From Hyphomicrobium sp. (lineage in GTDB: Bacteria; Pseudomonadota; Alphaproteobacteria; Rhizobiales; Hyphomicrobiaceae): DNA of 64,000 bases. The translations under genes and the position numbers were made by a program. The notes below the pieces were generated by a model, which saw only the letters and a program-made list of their open reading frames with translations, made no database searches and was not told where the DNA came from. The stretch spans positions 87,540 to 151,539 of the forward strand of contig JAKFUV010000004.1 in the NCBI GenBank assembly GCA_021732485.1, given 5' to 3'. This document shows positions 9,504 through 18,070 of this stretch, in pieces; within the stretch, counting starts at the first letter, position 1; the number at the start of each line of letters is the position of its first letter.

Positions 9504-10056
9504 GGGAGGCGTCCAGATAGGTCGCCGGATTGGGCACTTGGGCGCCAGACAACATCGTCTCAGGATCAGCGCCCACCAACGCTGCCGACATCCCCCTCAC
9601 ATAGGCGGCAAGTGCTGGCGCACGACGAGCGGCCTCGCGGTCCTGATAGACGTATCGGCCAAGCGCCGCGAGCAAAGCCGTATCGTTTTGCTCAGTGAGC
9701 GCTGCGCGGTAGACACCGGTGCGTTCGTAAAAACCAGCGGCCGCGCGTTTGACACGTTTTGGCACCGTCAAATCACCGACACCCATTTCGCGCATGCAGT
9801 CATCCATATCGGTCACGAAAGCTTCGATCGTCTGCCGCGACAAGGCCTCGACGTACGCCGGATCTAGCCGGCCAGTTTTGAGCGCTTCAAGGGCCTGAAA
9901 CAAATGCAAGGCAACCATCTCGAAGCGGCCCTCGGTCGTGTCGGATACCTCAAGATCCTTGTAGAATGCGGGATGGCGGGCGGCGTCGACAATTCGGGCA
10001 TAGAGCGCGTCCGCCGTGCGGGCGAGTTTCGGTTTTCCCAGTAGCCAATTCAGCAT
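9493..10056 (-). CDS. Ubiquinol-cytochrome c chaperone family protein (CBP3/UQCC1-like)
   Basis: This 187-residue protein fits the ubiquinol-cytochrome c chaperone family, bacterial relatives of mitochondrial Cbp3/UQCC1, which help mature cytochrome b of the bc1 complex. Family-like stretches include 'LYARIVDAARHPAFY', 'DTTEGRFEMVALHLF' and 'FVTDMDDCMREMGVGDLTVPK'. The ATG at 10056 has AGGA 8 bases upstream; an upstream in-frame ATG at 10167 lies within a run of hairpins and is not supported. It overlaps the DUF177 gene. Confidence 0.88.
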   Translation of the reverse strand: MLNWLLGKPKLARTADALYARIVDAARHPAFYKDLEVSDTTEGRFEMVALHLFQALEALKTGRLDPAYVEALSRQTIEAFVTDMDDCMREMGVGDLTVPKRVKRAAAGFYERTGVYRAALTEQNDTALLAALGRYVYQDREAARRAPALAAYVRGMSAALVGADPETMLSGAQVPNPATYLDASHDL

Positions 10057-10134
10057 TTCGAACTTCCTGTTGGCGCCGTCGAACTTTTGCCCAACTGCTG
10101 CCCGGTGCCGTGACGCGGTCGAATGGCTCAACCA

Positions 10135-10239
10135 GAAGTGCTGCGGCGCAGCACTTCGAGCTATCATACGGGTGCCAAAAGTCTGGGGACAGACTGCCTG
10201 CCCTCGAATAGCCTGACATTGCCCACAAGTGGGTGTCAG
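10135..10239. repeat. Cluster of three intergenic hairpins
   Basis: Three separate inverted repeats lie in about 105 bases between divergent genes: 10135-10157 (10-bp perfect stem GAAGTGCTGC, 3-base loop); 10180-10195 (6-bp stem AGTCTG with a GGGA loop); and 10213-10239 (CTGACA/TGTCAG outer and CCCA/TGGG inner stems with a 3-base bulge). No T-run follows, so they do not look like terminators. They may be REP-like repeats or leader-RNA structure. Confidence 0.6.
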
Positions 10240-10292
10240 TTTAAAGCCTTGCTAGCTGACAAAGAACCGATTCTCCGGAGACCTTCGACCCG

Positions 10293-10817
10293 ATGCGCCG
10301 AATTGACCATAAGTCAGAGCCGGTCTCGCGGTCGACGTCGCACTCCGCCGCGCGTCGCAAAGGCACCGCTGCGCGTGTGGCCATCGTCTGGGCTGGCGTG
10401 ACCTTCGCCGTGGCCGTCAGTGGCTGTAGTGAGACCCTCACGAAGCATGGCCATCAGTTTCACGACACCGACCTGCAAGCCGTTCAGCCGGGCATGAGTC
10501 AGGAGCAAGTCCGCTCGACACTCGGTTCGCCGGCCACAACGGCTGTCGTCGGCTCGGGCAACGGGTTCTACTATATCTCGAGCACGATGGCGCAGAGCTC
10601 GTTCTTCACGCCGACAGAAAAAGACCGGAAGGTCGTCGCTGTTTATTTCAACGAAGGCGGCACCGTGGACTCCGTGGCCAACTACGGCCTGAAAGATGGC
10701 AAGGTATTCGATTTTATCAGCCGCCAGACGCCGGCGCCGGGCACCAAGGATGAGGGCATCATCAAGTCGCTGTTCCGCAACCTCGGCACCAAGCAGGTTT
10801 TCGGCGACGGCTATTAA
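10293..10817 (+). CDS. bamE: Outer membrane protein assembly factor BamE (SmpA/OmlA) lipoprotein
   Basis: This 174-residue protein has an unusually long basic N-region, a hydrophobic segment (about 28-42) and a lipobox VSGC with acylation expected at Cys45. The mature part matches SmpA/OmlA: 'VQPGMSQEQVRSTLGSP' and 'FYYISSTM'. BamE is a lipoprotein accessory of the BAM machine that inserts beta-barrels into the outer membrane. It is divergent from the bc1 chaperone gene and ends at a shared terminator. Confidence 0.92.
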   Translation: MRRIDHKSEPVSRSTSHSAARRKGTAARVAIVWAGVTFAVAVSGCSETLTKHGHQFHDTDLQAVQPGMSQEQVRSTLGSPATTAVVGSGNGFYYISSTMAQSSFFTPTEKDRKVVAVYFNEGGTVDSVANYGLKDGKVFDFISRQTPAPGTKDEGIIKSLFRNLGTKQVFGDGY

Positions 10818-10860
10818 ATCCGCGCCGGATGTTTTCATCCCTCACCTTCGATGACAAAAA

Positions 10861-10892
10861 AGCCCCGGAGTTTCCTCCGGGGCTTTTGTTTT
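10861..10892. terminator. Intrinsic terminator shared by bamE and hppA
   Basis: A perfect 10-bp stem (10861-10870 with 10875-10884) closes a TTTC loop. It is followed by a T-rich tail from 10884 and preceded by an A-run ending at 10861, so it works for both converging genes. Confidence 0.92.
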
Positions 10893-10919
10893 AGGCGTCT
10901 CGCCGGCACGGCGCCCCGT

Positions 10920-13076
10920 TCAGCCGTGTGCCAGCACAGCCAACAAGAGCAACGCAACAATGTTGGTGATCTTGATGGCCGGGTTGACCGCCGGGCCCGC
11001 CGTATCTTTGTAGGGATCGCCGACCGTATCGCCAGTCACCGATGCCTTGTGCGCCTCCGAGCCCTTCATGTGCTTGACGCCGTCTTTGTCGACGAAGCCG
11101 TCTTCGAAGCTCTTTTTCGCATTATCCCACGCGCCGCCGCCGGAAGTCATCGAGATCGCGACGAAGATACCAGTGACGATGACGCCAAGCAGCATCGCAC
11201 CGACCGCCGAGAACGCCGCGCCTTTGCCAGCGATGGCGTTGATAACGACAAACAGCACAATCGGCGACAGCACCGGCAGGAGCGACGGGATCACCATCTC
11301 CTTGATGGCGGCCTGCGTCAGCAAATCGACAGCGCGTGCATAGTCCGGCTTCGAGGTGCCCTTCATGATGCCGGGGTCAGCCTTGAACTGACGACGCACC
11401 TCTTCGACAATCGACCCAGCCGCACGTCCGACAGCCGTCATGCCCATGCCGCCGAACAGGTACGGGATCAAGCCGCCAAGGAGCAGACCTGCGACGACAT
11501 ACGGATTGTCGAGGCCGAAGTCGATCGTGACGCCCTTGAAGAACTGAAAAGTGGTGGAGCCTTCTTTGTTGGCTTCAGCGATGAAGTACTGAAGATCGTA
11601 GTTGTAGGCCGCAAACAGCACGAGCGCGCCGAGACCCGCCGAACCGATGGCATAGCCTTTGGTGACTGCCTTGGTGGTATTGCCGACCGCGTCCAGAGCG
11701 TCGGTGGAGCGGCGAACTTCTTTCGGCAAACCCGCCATTTCGGCGATGCCACCGGCATTATCGGTTACCGGGCCGAAGGCGTCGAGTGCCACGATCATGC
11801 CGGCAAGGCCAAGCATCGTAGTCGTTGCGATGGCCGTGCCAAACAGTCCGCCAAGCTGATACGTCGACAAGATGCCGGCAACGATTGCCAGTGTCGGCAA
11901 GGCTGTCGATTCCAGTGAGACGGCGAGGCCTTGAATGACGTTGGTGCCGTGACCCGTCACCGACGCCTGACTGATCGAGCGCACCGGCCGATAACCGATA
12001 CCGGTGTAGTACTCGGTGATCCAAACGATCAGACCGGTCAGCGCCAATCCGACGAGGCCACAATAGAACAGGTTGAGGCCGGTGATCGTCTGCCCGGCGG
12101 CCGTTCCAACGTCGCCGAAACCGCCAAGCACGTATTGCGTTGCTACGTATAAGCCCGCAATCGACAGGATCGCCGACGCGATCACGCCGCGATACAGCGC
12201 ACCCATGATCGAGCCGTTCGAGCCGAGTTTGACGAAAAACGTGCCGATGATCGACGTAATGATGCAAGCGCCGCAGATCGCCAGCGGGTAGACCATCAAC
12301 GCTGCGAGATTTGGCTGTCCGGCGAAGAAAATGGCACCAAGCACCATTGTTGCGACAACGGTGACGGCATAGGTTTCGAAAAGATCCGCAGCCATGCCGG
12401 CGCAATCGCCGACGTTGTCGCCAACGTTGTCGGCGATGGTGGCTGGGTTCCGCGGATCGTCTTCCGGGATGCCGGCTTCGACTTTGCCGACGAGATCACC
12501 ACCGACATCGGCGCCTTTGGTAAAAATACCGCCGCCGAGACGCGCGAAAATGGAAATCAACGAGGCGCCGAAGCCAAGCGCCACCAGCGCGTCGACAACT
12601 TGGCGGCTGGCTGGTTCATACCCGAGCGGACCGGTCAGCACCGTGTAATACCCAGCAACGCCCAACAGCGCGAGGCCGGCGACCAGCATTCCGGTGATCG
12701 CTCCAGCTTTGAAGGCGATGTCGAGACCTTTGGCGAGAGACTGTGAGGCTGCCTGCGCCGTGCGAACGTTGGCGCGCACTGACACGTTCATCCCGATGTA
12801 TCCAGCCAACCCGGACAATATCGCACCAATGAGAAATCCGGCGGCAACCAGCGGACCGAGCAGGACGTACGCCAAAACGAAAATCGCCGCGCCGACGATG
12901 GCGATCGTGCGATACTGGCGATTGAGATAAGCCTGGGCACCTTCACGGATGGCGCCGGCAATTTCCTGCATTCGGGCATTGCCCGGATCAGCGTTCATCA
13001 CCGACTGGGCCGTGATAAAAGCGTAGACGATGGACAGCGCCCCGCAGGCGATGATCCCCCAAAGGATGTGGCTCAT
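10920..13076 (-). CDS. hppA: K+-independent proton-translocating pyrophosphatase
   Basis: The 718-residue membrane protein couples pyrophosphate hydrolysis to H+ transport. The catalytic acidic motif '[14 protein letters not shown]' and '[19 protein letters not shown]' are present, with many hydrophobic helices. The diagnostic motif reads '[10 protein letters not shown]'; Lys at this point marks the K+-independent class, whereas K+-dependent pumps carry Ala. The ATG at 13076 has AGAGGA upstream and gives '[15 protein letters not shown]', a typical first helix; an earlier in-frame ATG at 13196 would add 40 basic residues. It may save energy by recycling pyrophosphate from biosynthesis. Confidence 0.96.
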   Translation of the reverse strand: MSHILWGIIACGALSIVYAFITAQSVMNADPGNARMQEIAGAIREGAQAYLNRQYRTIAIVGAAIFVLAYVLLGPLVAAGFLIGAILSGLAGYIGMNVSVRANVRTAQAASQSLAKGLDIAFKAGAITGMLVAGLALLGVAGYYTVLTGPLGYEPASRQVVDALVALGFGASLISIFARLGGGIFTKGADVGGDLVGKVEAGIPEDDPRNPATIADNVGDNVGDCAGMAADLFETYAVTVVATMVLGAIFFAGQPNLAALMVYPLAICGACIITSIIGTFFVKLGSNGSIMGALYRGVIASAILSIAGLYVATQYVLGGFGDVGTAAGQTITGLNLFYCGLVGLALTGLIVWITEYYTGIGYRPVRSISQASVTGHGTNVIQGLAVSLESTALPTLAIVAGILSTYQLGGLFGTAIATTTMLGLAGMIVALDAFGPVTDNAGGIAEMAGLPKEVRRSTDALDAVGNTTKAVTKGYAIGSAGLGALVLFAAYNYDLQYFIAEANKEGSTTFQFFKGVTIDFGLDNPYVVAGLLLGGLIPYLFGGMGMTAVGRAAGSIVEEVRRQFKADPGIMKGTSKPDYARAVDLLTQAAIKEMVIPSLLPVLSPIVLFVVINAIAGKGAAFSAVGAMLLGVIVTGIFVAISMTSGGGAWDNAKKSFEDGFVDKDGVKHMKGSEAHKASVTGDTVGDPYKDTAGPAVNPAIKITNIVALLLLAVLAHG

Positions 13077-13270
13077 TAAGTGGTTCCTCTTGGCCAAGCG
13101 TGGTGCCCGGCCGGATAATGTCATTTGTGCGCAGACACGGCCGCATGATCGGCGCGCGCTCGCCCCCTCCCGTCGAAGACCAGCAGATTGAGGCACCGGT
13201 CAAGAGTCGGGCGGACCATGCCAAAACTGCTCGTGCGTTGCAACACGGGCACTGTTGTCTTTTCGTGCAC

Positions 13271-13306
13271 AAAAAAACGGCCCGGGTGCACATTGCGCCC
13301 GGGCCG
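13271..13306 (-). terminator. Intrinsic terminator of the Gly/Tyr-rich secreted protein gene
   Basis: A strong stem CGGCCCGGG/CCCGGGCCG (13278-13286 with 13298-13306) is followed on the minus strand by seven T residues (13271-13277). It lies downstream of the gene at 13354-13695 and upstream of hppA. Confidence 0.85.
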
Positions 13307-13353
13307 CCGACCAAAAAGTCTAAATCACCGCCGAAATGACGGCCGAACTGTCG

Positions 13354-13695
13354 TTAATACCGGTCGAGGTGGATACCACGCCGATACCCATAGCCACGGC
13401 CGTAGCCATAGCCATAGTTACGATAGCCGCGGTGACCATAACGGTAGTGACGACGGTGACCGTAATAGCGCGGGCCGCCGTAAAAACCGTAATATCCCGG
13501 ATATCCGTAACCGAAGTAGATGCCCCGGTGGCGCCTATGGTGCCGGCCGCGATAACCGACTTCAGTCACAGCGATACCGGTTTTCGCCACGGCTGCTTTC
13601 GTTGCAAGACCACTCGCAGGTGTGGCAGATGCCGGTACGGCGCCTGATAGCGCCAAGGCGCCGAGGACGCACAAGCTTGCGAAAAGTTTACGCAT
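13354..13695 (-). CDS. Small secreted Gly/Tyr/Arg/His-rich protein
   Basis: The 113-residue product begins with a clear signal peptide ('MRKLFASLCVLGALALSG', cleavage likely after 'ASA'). The second half is almost wholly Gly, Tyr, Arg and His, with repeating units such as YGYG, GRGYGY and HRRH. Similar low-complexity secreted proteins are common in Rhizobiales and have no assigned function that I know. The ATG at 13695 has GGGAG about 8 bases upstream. It has its own terminator and appears monocistronic. Confidence 0.75.
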   Translation of the reverse strand: MRKLFASLCVLGALALSGAVPASATPASGLATKAAVAKTGIAVTEVGYRGRHHRRHRGIYFGYGYPGYYGFYGGPRYYGHRRHYRYGHRGYRNYGYGYGRGYGYRRGIHLDRY

Positions 13696-13734
13696 TCCAA
13701 TCTCCCTTTTTACCTTTGATCGGGGGCTTATCAC

Positions 13735-14081
13735 TCGTGTTGCGCGAGTTCGAAATTCAAGCCTCCGAAGCGTTAGATTGTGATCCTTCGATCTGAAATC
13801 TAGCGTGGACGCTCATAAACGCTGTCACCGCCGATTTGGTTGCAGTTAAACTGACCGTCGATGAATGGCCCATGAACGATGTATGCGCGACGCAAATGAC
13901 GTGCTCAGGCGACGCAGATTGAAGTATGAACTGAGTGATGTCGTCGTCGACGTCCTCGCTTGCAAACAAGGTCTTAGAACGTTGAAGTTCGTCCGGTTGT
14001 TGCTATAAGCGCGCCGCAGCATCTCGCCGCCGCAATCAATGCACCGTCATAGGAACTGACACACCGTCACGGGAGACGTCA
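13735..14081. other. Gene-free stretch upstream of two divergent genes
   Basis: It separates the minus-strand secreted-protein gene from the plus-strand DUF937 gene and should hold both promoters. A 70-codon minus-strand frame at 13757-13969 is present, but it has no family resemblance or good ribosome site and I do not call it. Confidence 0.4.
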
Positions 14082-14942
14082 TTGGAAATCGAAGCCGCCG
14101 TCAGGAATGCCCAAGGCGGCGCCGCGATCGACAATCTCGCTGCCGCGTTTGGCGTACCGCCCGATAAAGCCGAGGCGGCGCTGACGGCGATGATGACGGT
14201 TCTCGCGAGCCGCGTCGAGCGCAACACGCTATCGCGCGGCGGACTGGCCGACATTGTTGCGCTTCTTGGCGACGCTGATGTTGGCCGAGCCATCGCCGAT
14301 CCAGCGCATCTTGCAACTGCGGAGATGGCCGACAGCGGCAATCACGTTCTCGACGTGCTGATCGGCGACAAACACATAAGCCGTGGGATTGCCGACAGCG
14401 TTGCCCGACAAACGGGGATTGATGCGGCAACACTGCGCCGAATGCTGCCTGTCGTCGCCAGCATGATGGTCGGCGGTCTACAGAATAAAACGCAGGCGCT
14501 GTTTTCACAAAAGCTGCGCGATGTCCCGGGCCTTGGCGTCTTGCTTCCATTGCCGGGTGATCCAGCGCCCAAGCGATATGATGCGCCGTCAACTACGCCC
14601 GGATCGGGCGAATGGGCGAACAATCTGCCACGACCTGCCGGGGGCGCTGGCGGCGGCATGGGAGGCGCGACAGGCGGCGGCGTCCTGCTACCATTGCCCG
14701 GCGATAATTTGCCCGGCACCACGCGGCGCAATCGTTACGACGATCTTTCGGACGTCGTCCGCCGCGGCGGAACGCAAGCACCCGGAGGTGGCTCGCTGGG
14801 CGGTCTCATTCGCTCGATCCTTGGAGGCCTGCTTGGCTTCAAGAACCGCGGCGTCATGAGCTCGCTGATCTATATGTTTGTGGTGCGCTGGCTGCTGAAT
14901 GCCGGAAAACGAATTTTGTCGCGCATCGTTCTCGGTCGCTGA
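14082..14942 (+). CDS. DUF937 domain-containing protein
   Basis: The 286-residue product has an Ala-rich helical N-terminal region typical of DUF937 ('GISRGIADSVARQTGID'-like repeats with 'LLPVVASMMVGGL' form, residues about 5-150). A Gly/Pro-rich linker carries two near-identical 'VLLPLPGD' repeats (about 153 and 204), and a hydrophobic C-terminal segment follows ('LIYMFVVRWLLNAGKRIL'). The start is a TTG with GGGAG six bases upstream; no nearby ATG fits. The function is unknown. Confidence 0.75.
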   Translation: MEIEAAVRNAQGGAAIDNLAAAFGVPPDKAEAALTAMMTVLASRVERNTLSRGGLADIVALLGDADVGRAIADPAHLATAEMADSGNHVLDVLIGDKHISRGIADSVARQTGIDAATLRRMLPVVASMMVGGLQNKTQALFSQKLRDVPGLGVLLPLPGDPAPKRYDAPSTTPGSGEWANNLPRPAGGAGGGMGGATGGGVLLPLPGDNLPGTTRRNRYDDLSDVVRRGGTQAPGGGSLGGLIRSILGGLLGFKNRGVMSSLIYMFVVRWLLNAGKRILSRIVLGR

Positions 14943-14974
14943 ATCCGCGATGCTGTTAGAAGTCTCAAACGTGA

Positions 14975-15004
14975 GACCGCCAGTTGGCTGATCAACCGGC
15001 GGTC
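14975..15004. terminator. Possible hairpin terminator after the DUF937 gene
   Basis: Inverted repeat GACCGCC/GGCGGTC (14975-14981 with 14998-15004) extends inward through GTTG/CAAC around a 6-base loop. It lies 32 bp past the stop but no T-run follows, so it is a weak terminator call. Confidence 0.4.
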
Positions 15005-15061
15005 ACTTGGCAACTCGGTATTCAAACACTGGGCATTCAAGTCAGAACGACACGTGAAGGC

Positions 15062-15421
15062 TTAACGGCAGGGACGAGCGCTGAGATCGCACGACCAACC
15101 CGAAGCTGACTGCGTGCAGTTCATATCTTTGGCGGACGCCTTGGAGAAGTTCGCCCACGTGTTTCCATATTCGAAATCGACGAACGAGGACCATGACACG
15201 ACAGCCTCGTACTCGGCCTTCTTACGGTTCGAGATGCCTGAACTGCTGCCGTAATGATAGTGGTCGGAGAAACACAGACGGCCACGCTCGGAACGCAGAT
15301 CATGGGCAGCAGCGAGGCCCGTGACGGCTGCGACGCGCTGCGCCGCCACGGCCGACGGCACAACCGTGCCAAACACCAGAAACGCACCTATGCACGCCTG
15401 TAGACTCAGTCGGAAAGGCAT
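15062..15421 (-). CDS. Small secreted protein, conserved in Rhizobiales, unknown function
   Basis: The 119-residue product has a signal peptide (hydrophobic residues 5-25, cleavage likely after 'SAVAA'). The mature part has four cysteines ('GRLCFSDHYHYGSS', 'MNCTQS', 'GWSCDL', 'ARPCR') that could form two disulfides. The pattern of conserved Trp/Tyr and Cys resembles a family I have seen only as hypothetical proteins in Rhizobiales. The ATG has AGGGG upstream. It stands alone between a DUF937 gene and ridA. Confidence 0.75.
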   Translation of the reverse strand: MPFRLSLQACIGAFLVFGTVVPSAVAAQRVAAVTGLAAAHDLRSERGRLCFSDHYHYGSSSGISNRKKAEYEAVVSWSSFVDFEYGNTWANFSKASAKDMNCTQSASGWSCDLSARPCR

Positions 15422-15624
15422 CGATGACCCCTGAGAATGACTAGAACATGTGTTCGAATCGCAAACATATAGTCGCAGAGATAGCCGCGCCGGCGCAGGG
15501 AGTTTTTATCACTTGCCACGACATTCGTGCGCACCGCGGCACGGAAGGCACAGAGCTGCTTTAGCTGCTGAAATGGGCGCCAGCCAAACACGTGCCGCAC
15601 CGCCAAATGCCCATCTCGGAGGCG

Positions 15625-15972
15625 CTATTTAGCGGCCACAACCGAGATTTCGACCAACATGCGCGGGTCGATCAGCTTGGCTTCGACACAGGCTCTCGCC
15701 GGCGCATTTTTACCACCGAGCCACGCGCTCCATGACGTGTTCATGCCATCGCGGTGGCGGATGTCGTTGAGCCAGACTGTCGCCTGCACGACTTTCGACT
15801 TGTCGCTGCCACATAGCGCCAGCAGCCGATCGATTTCGGCCAACACGTCAGCGGTCTGACCCGCAACGTCACGCGACAAATCACTGGGGATCACACCGGC
15901 GGTAAACACGAGGCCGTTGGCTTCGGTGACTTTGGAATAAACGGCGGATTCTTCGTGACGTGTAATTGGCAT
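15625..15972 (-). CDS. RidA family enamine/imine deaminase
   Basis: This 115-residue protein is of RidA/YjgF length. RidA proteins hydrolyse reactive enamines and imines made by PLP enzymes. 'GLVFTAGVIPSDLS' matches the family N-terminal pattern, 'TADVLAEIDRLLA' the central helix, and the substrate-binding Arg in 'PARACVEAKL' followed by Glu in 'VEISVVA' are kept. AGGAGA sits 8 bases before the ATG. Neighbours do not indicate a specific pathway. Confidence 0.88.
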   Translation of the reverse strand: MPITRHEESAVYSKVTEANGLVFTAGVIPSDLSRDVAGQTADVLAEIDRLLALCGSDKSKVVQATVWLNDIRHRDGMNTSWSAWLGGKNAPARACVEAKLIDPRMLVEISVVAAK

Positions 15973-16035
15973 GCTGGGCTCTCCTGCGACAATCGCGGGC
16001 CCTGCTTAGCAAACCGCGCCCCGCGCCAGAAGCGC

Positions 16036-16638
16036 CTAAAACAAAGGTGGGTCTTCGTGCCGCTGGCCATCGATCAGCAGGCCTTTGATCCCGGCGGCAC
16101 CATCGGCACCTACCGCCACCAGCGCTTTGATGGCTTTGTCCCTGAGTTTCGTCTCAAGCAACGCGCCCGTGCCTTCCGGTACGAAATATCGCTCGATGCC
16201 GAAACGCACATCGATCGATTCATCCGGCGATCCAGCCGCGCCGAAATGATAGGCGACACGGCCTTTCATAACCAGCTCACCATCGTCGATGCGGTCGGGC
16301 CGCCGTGGCGAAACGCTGCGCACCTGCCAACTGTCATCGACCGATTGGCGCAGCGTCACGTAAGCAATCGCGCCTTTCGACAACCCGTCGAACGAGGGGC
16401 GACCGTCCAACGCCATCGCCTTGATCGGAGTGAGGTCGTAGCCGAGCGTGACATAGTCGCCGCGAAACAAATCGCGCGGATCGACGGGCACTACGGGCAG
16501 CACGATCTCCTTGCCGTCGCGGAGCAGCGCTTGGCGTTGGGCAATGATGGTCCATAGCACGGCCGTTTGGACGACGGCGGCGACGCCAAGCCACCGCCAC
16601 GTTGGGCCGAACCGCCAGCCACCGATGGTGTTGCTCAT
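16036..16638 (-). CDS. GDYXXLXY domain-containing membrane-anchored protein
   Basis: The 200-residue product has one N-terminal transmembrane segment (about 15-33) followed by the family-defining motif GDYVTLGYDL. The rest is probably extracytoplasmic. Proteins with this motif typically pair with DUF2157 membrane proteins, as here: its ATG (16638) overlaps the upstream gene's stop by 4 bp. The function is unknown. The ATG at 16638 is preferred because of this coupling and a GGAAG upstream. Confidence 0.85.
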   Translation of the reverse strand: MSNTIGGWRFGPTWRWLGVAAVVQTAVLWTIIAQRQALLRDGKEIVLPVVPVDPRDLFRGDYVTLGYDLTPIKAMALDGRPSFDGLSKGAIAYVTLRQSVDDSWQVRSVSPRRPDRIDDGELVMKGRVAYHFGAAGSPDESIDVRFGIERYFVPEGTGALLETKLRDKAIKALVAVGADGAAGIKGLLIDGQRHEDPPLF

Positions 16639-17726
16639 GGGCTTGCTTCCGATTTTGCCGTGCGGTGCGCCAGTCGCCATGCCAACGCGGCGAGTGCCGC
16701 AACGAGCACGCCCGCCACGAGGAAAAACAGTGATGTGCCGAGAATAGTGCCAATGGTGTTGACATAGAGCGCCAGGATCTCGATCGAAAAGCCAAGATAA
16801 CCAAGCCAGATCGTCGAAGAGCGGTGGGTGGACATGCCGTAGGCGATGGCGCCCACCATCAACAGCAAAGTCAGCGATGCCATGACGATCAATGCAACGC
16901 CCGTTGGGTTCTCACCGAATTGCAGGGCCATGGCGCCGAAAAATGTCGTCACTAATCCGTAGCCGACCACCGGCTCTACGGCGACGTGCCACGCTGGTTC
17001 CAAGCGCTCGATGGCGAGGACACTCACGACTGCCATCAATCCAAGCGCGACGACCAGTGCGTGATCGTGGCCGTCGCTCAGAACATAACCAAGTGCGATC
17101 ACGAACGCCGACAACGTCAGCGCCGACAGATGCAATCCTGGCCGCCAGCGCTGCCAAACGAACGCCGAGGACACCGCCGTCCAGCCGACTAAAAATGGCC
17201 AAAACACCGCTTCGCGCTCAACGGTCTCCATGCCGCCCCAGACCGCAACGAGGACCATGGCAAATGCCAACGCCGCGCTCGATCGCAAAACCACACCGGA
17301 CAAAAACGCGCCTGCCGCCCACAATGCGACGCCGTCGGGCGCATGGCCTTCGATGTGAAACATTTGACTGATGAGCGCGATACTTGCGCCGAAAACCGCA
17401 ACAGCAAACAAAATCGCAGCGTCCGACATGCCGCGGTGTCCGCGCCCAGTGAGCACGCCGGCCGCTGCATATCCGCTCCACATCGAACCAAATAAGATGG
17501 CGAGCCGAGCGCCGCGCGGAATATCCGCCCAATGGGCCGCGACAAACGACATGACGGCGAAGGCCAGCAAAACACTCGCCAACACGCCCAGCGCCGACGC
17601 AAGCCCGAAATCTCGCCGGTTGCTTGCAAGCTCGCGCGCGATCTGCGCCTCGCCGACGTCGGTCAACCAGCCGTTGGACTTCCAGCGCGACAGATCTGCG
17701 GCCAGACGTTTTTTGTATCCCAACAT
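16635..17726 (-). CDS. DUF2157 domain-containing multi-pass membrane protein
   Basis: The 363-residue product has a cytoplasmic N-terminal helical segment ('LAADLSRWKSNGWLTDVGEAQ') and then about ten hydrophobic helices. The N-terminus and first helices match DUF2157. It is translationally coupled to the GDYXXLXY gene, and the two probably form one complex in the inner membrane. The role is unknown. The start is uncertain: ATG 17726 gives the family N-terminus but has only a weak ribosome site, and longer frames reach 17906. Confidence 0.82.
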   Translation of the reverse strand: MLGYKKRLAADLSRWKSNGWLTDVGEAQIARELASNRRDFGLASALGVLASVLLAFAVMSFVAAHWADIPRGARLAILFGSMWSGYAAAGVLTGRGHRGMSDAAILFAVAVFGASIALISQMFHIEGHAPDGVALWAAGAFLSGVVLRSSAALAFAMVLVAVWGGMETVEREAVFWPFLVGWTAVSSAFVWQRWRPGLHLSALTLSAFVIALGYVLSDGHDHALVVALGLMAVVSVLAIERLEPAWHVAVEPVVGYGLVTTFFGAMALQFGENPTGVALIVMASLTLLLMVGAIAYGMSTHRSSTIWLGYLGFSIEILALYVNTIGTILGTSLFFLVAGVLVAALAALAWRLAHRTAKSEASP

Positions 17727-18042
17727 TCGGGCCAACCTATCGCATGTGCGGCCGGCTAATTTTCCGCAGAGGCTATTCCAGCCACCCGTAGCATTTCGCC
17801 GGGCGCCCATGCTCGATCGCATCCAGCCGTCGATCAAACTTTCCGAGTTCATTCTACGCCGCAATAGCGGCTGCAGCATGGACCGATGGTGCAGTCGTCT
17901 AGGCAAACTGAGTGTTTGGAACGCCCATCGTTCGATTGTTCAATCAAATTCATTAGCGGCTCACCGACATCGAAACCTGTGAGTGAACCCGGTGGGCTCG
18001 TCACAAGGGCTGGTCAACGCCAACTGACCCTGCTAGGCTAGT

Positions 18043-18057
18043 TGCGAATGATTTGCA
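18043..18057. promoter_or_regulatory. Palindromic operator overlapping the likely mntH promoter
   Basis: The 15-bp near-perfect palindrome TGCGAATGATTTGCA is centred 21 bases before the mntH start. It overlaps a candidate -10 (AATGAT, 18047-18052) that stands 17 bases after CTGACC (18024-18029). TGC-AAT-N-ATT-GCA type palindromes are typical of Fur-family manganese regulators (Mur) in alphaproteobacteria, so Mn-dependent repression is inferred. Confidence 0.6.
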
Positions 18058-18070
18058 TTAGCGAGTAGAC

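Noticed and set aside
10851..11918. A 355-codon plus-strand open frame opposite hppA
   Set aside because: Antisense shadow of the pyrophosphatase; its start lies within the bamE/hppA terminator and the product is low-complexity, Asp/Arg-rich.
13757..13969. A 70-codon minus-strand frame upstream of the Gly/Tyr-rich protein gene
   Set aside because: No ribosome site, no signal peptide, no family resemblance; lies where promoters are expected.
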